A stretch of 39,575 bases of DNA. Origin: Nitrospira sp. UW-LDO-01 (GTDB lineage: Bacteria > Nitrospirota > Nitrospiria > Nitrospirales > Nitrospiraceae). The position numbers were made by a program, and so were the translations under genes. The DNA lies in the NCBI GenBank assembly GCA_002254365.1, contig NIUT01000146.1, forward strand, positions 42,264-81,838. The letters run 5' to 3'. The notes below the pieces were generated by a model, which worked only from the letters and a program-made list of their open reading frames with translations, searched no databases and was not told where the DNA came from. Below, one piece after another: positions 28,876-36,351 of this stretch (position 1 is its first letter; every line of letters begins with the position of its first letter).

Positions 28876-29505
28876 ATGGCAGCGAACAGTGCGTGGAGCA
28901 AATGGCCCGTTGAATTCCTTGCGCAGGTTCAATCAGGGAATCGTACAGGTCGGCAGTTCCAGATCAACTTATCCAGCCGGTATCGGGCGGGGATGACAAC
29001 GTATCGGACCTGGTTGATCAGCGCATGTATTGGACTTCTCTTGAGTATTGCTTGGAGCCTCTGGCAAGGAGTCTTGCTCTATGAGCAGAGTCAGATCATC
29101 GAGGCTGAACTGGAGCGAGTTCGCCAACTCGATCAGATGGTGATGGCTGAAGCCAGGAAGGAGGGGATTGATCTGTCCGAAGGTGCGTTGAAACGATTGT
29201 CCTCCGAAGTTGACCTGGCGAATCAGCTGCTTGAAAAACGGACATTCTCTTGGACCACGTTTTTAGGGGAATTGGAACAAACAATCCCTCCACGTCTTGC
29301 GCTCACGAGCATTCGTCTTGATCAGGCTGGCAAGACGGTTCAGCTCACCGGAACGGCAACGAACTTAGAAGAGATCACGGCGTTTACGGTTGGGTTGCAA
29401 AATCATGCCACATTCAAGGATCCAGTCTTGGCTCAGCATCGAGTTGGATCTGGCGGGCTGGTTGAATTTGACGTGACCGTGCGGTATCGACAAACCGGAG
29501 CATGA
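28876..29505 (+). CDS. PilN-like assembly protein
   Basis: 209 aa; single N-terminal TM, then coiled coil, and RTFSWTTFLGELEQTIPPRLALTSIRLDQAGKTVQLTGTATNLEEITAFTVGLQ (PilN/GspL-C fold). Confidence 0.85.
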   Translation: MAANSAWSKWPVEFLAQVQSGNRTGRQFQINLSSRYRAGMTTYRTWLISACIGLLLSIAWSLWQGVLLYEQSQIIEAELERVRQLDQMVMAEARKEGIDLSEGALKRLSSEVDLANQLLEKRTFSWTTFLGELEQTIPPRLALTSIRLDQAGKTVQLTGTATNLEEITAFTVGLQNHATFKDPVLAQHRVGSGGLVEFDVTVRYRQTGA

Positions 29506-29508
29506 AGG

Positions 29509-30081
29509 ATGAGAGAGCGTCTGATCGCATTGCTGCAGCATCCCTTTGCTCCATTACTTCCCTGGAGCGGCATTGCGATGGGGCTTTTTGTGGTGCTGAT
29601 CTTTGTACAGTCTATTGGGCTTGCAGATCTGCAAGCCAAGCGTCAACGAGTAGAGGCAGAATGGGGAACTGTTCGCCAGTCGTTGGTGCATCACCGAGAA
29701 GCGAGGAATGCCGCCAAGGATCTAACTCAGGTTTGGGCGTTGCTTCCTGGTGAGCGAGACTTTGGCCCACTGGCGTTGGGGATTTCGGATGAGGCCAAGC
29801 GTGAGGGGGTTGTTCTACCGGCGTTGTCCTACAAGACGGAACCTACCACTGTCGCCCATACGACCAAAGGGCTATTACAGGGGTCGATGAGTGGGCGATA
29901 CGAGGATCTCCGGCGATTCATCCATGATCTGGAGACGGCAGACGAGTTATTGTTCATTGAGGATCTGGAGTTGAATCGAGCCGGGAGTCTACAGAATGCA
30001 GCTCTGACCTTTAACATAAAAATCGCAACCTATCTAAAAGCGGATCACGAGAAACGGAACATCCAGGAGATAATTCGCTAG
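29509..30081 (+). CDS. PilO/GspM-like assembly protein
   Basis: 190 aa; N-terminal TM, coiled coil, then GRYEDLRRFIHDLETADELLFIEDLELNRAG. Confidence 0.8.
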   Translation: MRERLIALLQHPFAPLLPWSGIAMGLFVVLIFVQSIGLADLQAKRQRVEAEWGTVRQSLVHHREARNAAKDLTQVWALLPGERDFGPLALGISDEAKREGVVLPALSYKTEPTTVAHTTKGLLQGSMSGRYEDLRRFIHDLETADELLFIEDLELNRAGSLQNAALTFNIKIATYLKADHEKRNIQEIIR

Positions 30082-30083
30082 CC

Positions 30084-30671
30084 ATGGATGCAACGAAGAA
30101 GGTGATGATGGCAGGCTCGCTGATCCTCATATGGGCTGCGTTGGCAGTTTGGCAGTGGAATTTGCTGGAAGCGCCAGTTCGTGTTCCCCTAACCAATGTC
30201 ACAGGTCCCGGGACAGGAGGTCGTCAGTCGGACGGAAGAGGGGCAGGGTTGCATGTCAATCTGAGCCTGCTTAAGGCCACAGCGATGGAACGTGATGCCA
30301 CCTATATGATGCCTCGGAATATTTTCTCAATGACATCTGTCGAGGGAACACTCCCGGTGAGTTCTGACGTGGTCGTGCCTGATCAGGAAGAGACACAGGC
30401 AACGGAGTCTCTCACGGATCAGGGTGGTGTCGCAGAGTCGGGGCCGATCAAATATTTGGGGTTCCTGCGTATGGGGGAGGGGGTAACGACCAGTCAGTCT
30501 GTGGCGGTACTTCGCAAGGATGACGATGTCTTGGTGCTCAAGGCCGGTGATCGTATTGACAACCGGCTGGTGCTCAAAAAAATCACGCCTGAGAATGTGA
30601 CCGTGCGGGATTCTGGTGCACAAGTAGACCGGATGGTTGGGTTGTCGGACGAGGCCGAAGCCCAGGAGTGA
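30084..30671 (+). CDS. PilP/GspC-like protein
   Basis: 195 aa; N-terminal TM; IKYLGFLRMGEGVTTSQSVAVLRKDDDVLVLKAGDRIDNRLVLKKITPENVTV is the HR/PilP-like beta fold. Confidence 0.7.
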   Translation: MDATKKVMMAGSLILIWAALAVWQWNLLEAPVRVPLTNVTGPGTGGRQSDGRGAGLHVNLSLLKATAMERDATYMMPRNIFSMTSVEGTLPVSSDVVVPDQEETQATESLTDQGGVAESGPIKYLGFLRMGEGVTTSQSVAVLRKDDDVLVLKAGDRIDNRLVLKKITPENVTVRDSGAQVDRMVGLSDEAEAQE

Positions 30672-30675
30672 CACA

Positions 30676-31221
30676 ATGATGCGGCGTTCTGCAGCATGGT
30701 TGAGAGGGACTGAGGCAGGGTTTTCCTATCTTATGGTCATGCTGGCCGTGACACTCATGGGGTTTTTGATGACCGTTGCAGCGAAGCAGTGGAAGACGAT
30801 AATCCAGCGGGAACTCGAGATGGACTTACTGGCCAAGGGCATGGAGATTCAAGCGGCGTTGGCCCTGTATTCGGCGACAGCGAAGGCAGGAAGGGTCATG
30901 CCAGGCGAGATCTATCCTCACACGCTCGCTGAGCTGACACGGCCCCCCAAACCGTTTCTCAGGAAGGTGTATCTTGATCCGGTAGGACATGGCGAATGGG
31001 AACTGCTGCGAGCCCCGACGGGAGGAATCATGGGGGTCCGAAGCACGAGTAAGCTCAGGCCCATCAAACAGAACAACTTTCCATTGGTCGTTCGTCATTT
31101 TCAGGGTAAACCGACTCACCATGACTGGGTCTTTCAACATCCCAGTCCCTCTCAGAGAGGGGTGCTGGGGCCACCCATGCCTGTGGGTGGGGGACCAGGA
31201 CGGATACCCACAGTGAACTAG
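30676..31221 (+). CDS. Atypical pseudopilin-like protein (no Glu5)
   Basis: MMRRSAAWLRGTEAG|FSYLMVMLAVTLMGFLMTVAAKQWKTIIQRELEMDLLAKG; class III-like N-terminus followed by pilin-like helix. Confidence 0.75.
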   Translation: MMRRSAAWLRGTEAGFSYLMVMLAVTLMGFLMTVAAKQWKTIIQRELEMDLLAKGMEIQAALALYSATAKAGRVMPGEIYPHTLAELTRPPKPFLRKVYLDPVGHGEWELLRAPTGGIMGVRSTSKLRPIKQNNFPLVVRHFQGKPTHHDWVFQHPSPSQRGVLGPPMPVGGGPGRIPTVN

Positions 31222-31375
31222 GTTCTTGTTTCGATACAGATTAGGACGTTCCCGATCTTGATTGTTTGCTACATCGGTAGTGACATAGGTACAATCATGT
31301 GCTGTCGAGTGTGACCATGCAGAGAGTTTCTCGTGTCTTTTGGGGAATAGCCACGTAGTGGGAGGAATGTGAGAT

Positions 31376-32389
31376 ATGCGTATATTGATCACAGGCGGGG
31401 CGGGATTCTTAGGGAGCCATTTGGCCGAGTCGCTCGTTGGCCAAGGGCATCAGGTTATCAGTATGGACAATCTCAGCACCGGCAAAGTGGAGAACGTCGC
31501 CCATTTGATGGGGAATGAGCTGTTTTCGTTCGTGAAGTATAACGTCTGTGATTACATTCATGTCGAGGGCCATCTTGATGCGGTCATGCATTTTGCCTCG
31601 CCTGCGAGTCCTCAAGATTATCTCGACATGCCGATTGCGACAATGAAGGTCGGTGGATTGGGAACACATAAGGCCTTGGGGTTGGCGAAAGCAAAAGGGG
31701 CGCGCTTTCTTATCGCAAGCACATCGGAAGTCTATGGGGATCCTCTGGTCAACCCGCAACCCGAATCCTATTGGGGGAACGTCAATCCCATTAGCCCCCG
31801 GGGCGTCTATGATGAAGCGAAGCGTTTTGCCGAGGCAATGACTATGGCGTATCAACGCTATCATGGTCTCGATACAAGGATCGTCCGTATTTTTAATACG
31901 TTTGGCCCAAGGATGAGACCGAACGATGGACGGGTGGTCTCGAATTTCATCGTGCAAGCTATTCAGGGAAAGCCGCTCACGGTGTATGGCGACGGCAATC
32001 AAACCAGAAGTTTTTGTTATGTCGATGACCTCGTGCGCGGCATCATTGCGCTGCTCTTTGTGGATTCCGACAAGACGGTCGAGCAGCGGACCGACCGAAA
32101 ATCGTTTTTCATCAAGCAGGAGTCCAACCAAGTCAGCAGTGTTCATGACCCGGTCAATATCGGGAATCCTCGGGAACTGACGGTGCTGCAGATCGCCAAG
32201 GAAATTCTGAAACTCACGCGGTCGTCGAGTCAGATTACCCACCATCCCTTGCCGGCCGATGATCCGAAAGTGAGACGACCGGATATTACTCGGGCGAAGA
32301 TGTTTCTGAAGTGGGAACCTCAGGTCGAGCTAGAGGATGCGTTAGTGAAAACCATCCAATACTTCAAAAAAGCTTTGGCAGGTTGCTGA
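31376..32389 (+). CDS. NAD-dependent epimerase/UDP-glucuronate decarboxylase (UXS)-like
   Basis: [119 protein letters not shown]. Confidence 0.92.
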   Translation: MRILITGGAGFLGSHLAESLVGQGHQVISMDNLSTGKVENVAHLMGNELFSFVKYNVCDYIHVEGHLDAVMHFASPASPQDYLDMPIATMKVGGLGTHKALGLAKAKGARFLIASTSEVYGDPLVNPQPESYWGNVNPISPRGVYDEAKRFAEAMTMAYQRYHGLDTRIVRIFNTFGPRMRPNDGRVVSNFIVQAIQGKPLTVYGDGNQTRSFCYVDDLVRGIIALLFVDSDKTVEQRTDRKSFFIKQESNQVSSVHDPVNIGNPRELTVLQIAKEILKLTRSSSQITHHPLPADDPKVRRPDITRAKMFLKWEPQVELEDALVKTIQYFKKALAGC

Positions 32390-32675
32390 AAATCTCCATG
32401 GTCGCGCATTCTGCCTCAATAGCTTGATTCCACAAGGCTCGCAAGGGGGAGCGTTCAGGATATCGAGACCATCTGATAAGGCGCATGCTCGCACCTATTA
32501 TTGGTATCTTGCCAACGAACGAGGTCACCGGACAGTTCAATATTCTGCTGAGGTGGCGGATATCAATGGGCTGAATGTCTTCTCCGATACCACGCAGTTG
32601 TCGAACGCTTGACCTCTTTCTTATCCACGCGGTATTGTCTGCATCCTTCTCAATTGTGAGTCGTCGGTGAGAACT

Positions 32676-33986
32676 ATGGAAGCGCTGAGTCAAGCCGTTT
32701 CAGAACCAGGTAGTGAACCATCGAAGCCATTGCCTACGATGGAATATGTCGTTGACCTAGTTTCCAACGCGAAACGGGCAGCCAGACGACTTGCCGCGCT
32801 ACCGACATTGACCAAGAACCAAGCACTGTTGGCTATGGCGGATGCGTTGGAAGCCAAATCGGACGAATTGATCACGGCAAATGAGCGAGATCTCGAGGCC
32901 TTTGGGACTGCCAATGACAAGAAGGCCATGGCGGATCGCTTGCGGTTGACCGACAAACGGATCAAGGAGATGGCAGCGGGGATCCGCGAGGTGGCGCAGC
33001 TGCCGGATCCTGTGGGGATGATGTCTGCCATGTGGACAAGACCCAACGGGATGCAGGTGGGGCGGGTTCGCGTGCCGATCGGGGTGATCGGAATCATTTA
33101 TGAGTCGCGCCCGAATGTGACAGCTGATTCCGCTGCGCTTTGCCTCAAGTCGGGGAATGTCTGTGTGTTGAGAGGCGGCAGCGAAGCGATTCATTCCAAT
33201 ACGGCGATCGCGTCCATTCTCTCCGACGCGTCACAAAAAGCCGGTATCCCACCGGGTGCGATCACGTTCGTCGATCGCGCGGATCGTGAGATCGTACCGG
33301 TCTTGCTCAAGCAGGATCAGTGTATCGACTTGATCATTCCCCGTGGTGGCGAATCGTTGATGAAACTCATTGCCGAACACTCGACCATTCCTGTAGTCAA
33401 ACATGATGCGGGTGTCTGTCATATCTATGTCGATGCTGCAGCCGATGTCGCCATGGCGGAAGCGATTTGCCTCAATGCGAAGGTGCAGCGCCCATCAACC
33501 TGCAACGCCATGGAAACACTGCTGGTTCACCAGTCGATTGCGCGCACGTTCTTGCCGGCGCTGGCGGCTGGTCTCCGGGTAGCCCATGTTGAAATCCGAG
33601 GCTGTGCCAAGACCTGTCAGTTGATCTCGGAGGCCAAGCCGGCCAGTGAGAACGATTACGGGAAAGAATTTTTGGACCTCGTCCTGGCCGTGAAAGTCGT
33701 CAAGAACATGGATGAGGCTATGGAGCATATTGCGCAGTATGGCTCGCGACATACGGAAGCGATCGTGACGTCGGACTATGGGCGCTCGATGCGGTTTCTT
33801 AAAGAGGTTGATGCCAGTGCGGTGATAGTGAACGCTTCTACACGCCTCAATGACGGATATCAGTTCGGTCTCGGGGCCGAGATCGGGATCAGCACGTCGC
33901 GGATTCATGCTCGGGGTCCGATGGGATTAGAAGAACTGACCTGCTCAAAGTTTATGGTTTTAGGGAGCGGCCAGCTCCGCGAGTGA
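32676..33986 (+). CDS. proA: Glutamate-5-semialdehyde dehydrogenase (gamma-glutamyl phosphate reductase)
   Basis: Full-length: GVIGIIYESRPNVTADSAALCLKSGNVCVLRGGSEAIHSN, HDAGVCHIYVDAAADVAMA, NAKVQRPSTCNAMETLLVH, GLGAEIGISTSRIHARGPMGLEELT. Confidence 0.97.
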   Translation: MEALSQAVSEPGSEPSKPLPTMEYVVDLVSNAKRAARRLAALPTLTKNQALLAMADALEAKSDELITANERDLEAFGTANDKKAMADRLRLTDKRIKEMAAGIREVAQLPDPVGMMSAMWTRPNGMQVGRVRVPIGVIGIIYESRPNVTADSAALCLKSGNVCVLRGGSEAIHSNTAIASILSDASQKAGIPPGAITFVDRADREIVPVLLKQDQCIDLIIPRGGESLMKLIAEHSTIPVVKHDAGVCHIYVDAAADVAMAEAICLNAKVQRPSTCNAMETLLVHQSIARTFLPALAAGLRVAHVEIRGCAKTCQLISEAKPASENDYGKEFLDLVLAVKVVKNMDEAMEHIAQYGSRHTEAIVTSDYGRSMRFLKEVDASAVIVNASTRLNDGYQFGLGAEIGISTSRIHARGPMGLEELTCSKFMVLGSGQLRE

Positions 33987-35771
33987 ATGTCCTCGGATCC
34001 CATTGCATGTGCCCTGTTCACTCCAGGCCATCTCCGATTTCCTTCCACCCGTGCGCTTGCTGAATCCTTCCACAAGGTCGGCGGATACGTTGGCACGTTA
34101 CCGACCGGGCACCTCGTCTTTTATCGACCTGATGGCAGACGGTTTCTTGCCACCGATCCCACGGGCCAACCTCTCCATGAGTGCGAATGGGAGGTGAGTG
34201 AACTGGGGGTCGTGTCCCTCAAGCGCGCCCGGGTCAAGCTGGATTGGGGGGGCTGGGTCGGAATAGTACCTGCCGGCTTGGTGAATGAAACCCGAGTGAA
34301 TCTTGCCACGAGGTCTAACTGGCAGCGAACTACGCCAGAAGATCTTCGTAGTTTGGCGGCAAAGGCCTTACGGGTGCCAATTGAAGAGGTGCGGTGGTTT
34401 TATCGGGATGAGGATTTTTCCATTGAGCCCACCGGGCTGGCGACGATCCGCCAACGAAAAGATGCGTTCTATCTGTTGGACGATGGCGGGTTTGAAACCG
34501 CACACTTTATGTCCTGCATGGGTGCGATGCACTGGGATGAGATTGATTTTCTCCCAGTTGTTGAACTGTTCAAATCGCTGTTACCCGGGACAGGTTCCGC
34601 GGTGTTGGAACTCATTCGAGGATTGTATGACGATCAACAACAAGGGCATTCGGTACCACGAGCGTTACGGTACCGTGGTATCCCTCCCTATCCATCGGAG
34701 GCGGCGTTTCGGCTGTTCAGCGCCTTTTTCACACCTCAATCATCAGGGACCGGGGATCCCTTTGTCGACTTCATGAATCCATCGAAATCGCAAGTCGTCG
34801 CCTGGCTGCCTGCCGATCATCCACCGGTACGCTATTTTGACGAACGCCAGGGGGTATGTATTACGGTAAAAGATGGGGTCGCGCAGAAGGCAACCCTTGC
34901 GACGGATACGGGAGGCTTGGCCTACGTCAATCCACTGGGTCGTCGCGTGCTTCCCCTTGATCGCAGTATGCGAATAGAGGGCCAGCAGATGATCCTCAAG
35001 GATCGTGAACAAGAAACGATCATCTCTTTGCCGATCGGTCTTCATGTTCGGACGGCCCCATCGCCTGAAGGACCGATGAGCCCTGTCGACTGGCGGACGG
35101 TCTTTGTACCGGAGCCTCCTGCCCTTCATCCGCGTGAAGCGTTTGGCGCTGTGCTGTTGTATCCGGAAGGCCACGAGGAGATCAGTGAGCTTGCGGCACA
35201 ACCCTTTGTCGCCGACTATCTGGATGATCTCGGAGAGCAGGACCGTGAGATCGGCAGACTACGATCGCTGGCGGAACGCGTGCTCATTGTGAACGGAGAT
35301 GCCGTCATTTCGACATGCGTGCTCTTCGACCGACCACGCGACTATACGGTGAGAGTCCACTATGGAGCTTATGCCCAGCGGCAGGCGCAACAGCTCTGGA
35401 CTCAGTGTGCGGAAATCAATCGATGGGACTGGCTGCAACGAATACGTATGGGCGCCGAAGATGTGGTGCAGGAGTCAATGGCTCGTCATGGGCTGTATGA
35501 TCTCCTGTATCTCTGGCTCTCCTACGACACGTTTGGGTCGCTGACGGCAATGAGGACAACTCTCGCCAATGCAGGCCAAGCGTTGAGGCGGGGAGGTGAT
35601 GCATTTGTCGTCGGCCCTGTCGGTGTGCCGGCGGTCCTGGCATCGGAGCTGTGGCAGCTCTGTTGGAGCGATTCAGTGGCGGCGCTGCCCACGTTTGCTA
35701 TGCATAAAACGATCTTGCCGAAGGCCAGGGTCAAAACAGGGCTTACGTTGTTCCATCTCAGACGGGTGTAA
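33987..35771 (+). CDS. Uncharacterised 594-aa protein; C-terminal third resembles a class I SAM-methyltransferase fold
   Basis: ATG immediately follows the proA TGA. C-terminal LYDLLYLWLSYDTFGSLTAMRTTLANAGQALRRGGDAFVVGP reads like MTase motifs IV-V. No other family recognised. Confidence 0.7.
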   Translation: MSSDPIACALFTPGHLRFPSTRALAESFHKVGGYVGTLPTGHLVFYRPDGRRFLATDPTGQPLHECEWEVSELGVVSLKRARVKLDWGGWVGIVPAGLVNETRVNLATRSNWQRTTPEDLRSLAAKALRVPIEEVRWFYRDEDFSIEPTGLATIRQRKDAFYLLDDGGFETAHFMSCMGAMHWDEIDFLPVVELFKSLLPGTGSAVLELIRGLYDDQQQGHSVPRALRYRGIPPYPSEAAFRLFSAFFTPQSSGTGDPFVDFMNPSKSQVVAWLPADHPPVRYFDERQGVCITVKDGVAQKATLATDTGGLAYVNPLGRRVLPLDRSMRIEGQQMILKDREQETIISLPIGLHVRTAPSPEGPMSPVDWRTVFVPEPPALHPREAFGAVLLYPEGHEEISELAAQPFVADYLDDLGEQDREIGRLRSLAERVLIVNGDAVISTCVLFDRPRDYTVRVHYGAYAQRQAQQLWTQCAEINRWDWLQRIRMGAEDVVQESMARHGLYDLLYLWLSYDTFGSLTAMRTTLANAGQALRRGGDAFVVGPVGVPAVLASELWQLCWSDSVAALPTFAMHKTILPKARVKTGLTLFHLRRV

Positions 35772-35941
35772 CTTCATCCGAGAAAGAGTTCCCGGAGTGA
35801 CTGGGTAGAGTGATTGTCTTCGCGAGAAGCGCTGGCTTGTCGGGGACGAGTCTTGTAGAATCCGAATCGTCTGCCCAGTACTCGTTCGTGCAACACTGTA
35901 GATGGGATGAGCGTATAGATAATTGATGGAGGAGGAAGATT

Positions 35942-36118
35942 ATGCCAAGTGTGTTGGATAAGGTGATTGAGAGAGAATTGAGAAAAGAGCTACGGGATGC
36001 CCTAATCAGGTTTGAACAGCAGTTGCGACAGTCCGGCGTAAGTGATGACAACATCAAGAATCGGATGCGGGGCGCCAAGCAGTTTGTCGCGTTTCTGTAT
36101 GGGCGATACCTCGGATAG
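35942..36118 (+). CDS. 58-aa small protein resembling an orphan SAM-like/core-binding domain
   Basis: Manual translation: MPSVLDKVIERELRKELRDALIRFEQQLRQSGVSDDNIKNRMRGAKQFVAFLYGRYLG*. Very strong RBS (ggaggaggaag) 5-6 nt upstream. Not in the supplied ORF track, apparently for size. Confidence 0.75.
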   Translation: MPSVLDKVIERELRKELRDALIRFEQQLRQSGVSDDNIKNRMRGAKQFVAFLYGRYLG

Positions 36119-36351
36119 TCGTAGTTCGGTTGCCTTGATCGCGGATGAGGCCTGCCCATGAGAAGCGTGCAACATCACCTGCCATTCCATCGCGACCGTG
36201 AAGGTGCGAATGCCTGGTCACAACAAGATGCGCGCTCATGGACAATGCGAAAATGAAATGAGAACCGGATCCTGCGATTACGGAAGCGGCATCTCTGTGC
36301 TAATCCTTGAAAGTATTTGGCCATCGCCAACCTGTCCCCTAAGATGGCTGC

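Noticed and set aside
20812-31221. Calling the cluster a canonical MSHA pilus or canonical GspC-O T2SS locus
   Set aside because: Gene set and order match neither cleanly (PilMNOP-like genes with GspG-like pilins and a LysM lipoprotein), so specific gene symbols were withheld.
31409-32245. 278-aa minus-strand ORF opposite the UXS gene
   Set aside because: Fully antisense to a clear epimerase/UXS coding region; a codon-bias shadow ORF with no recognisable domain.
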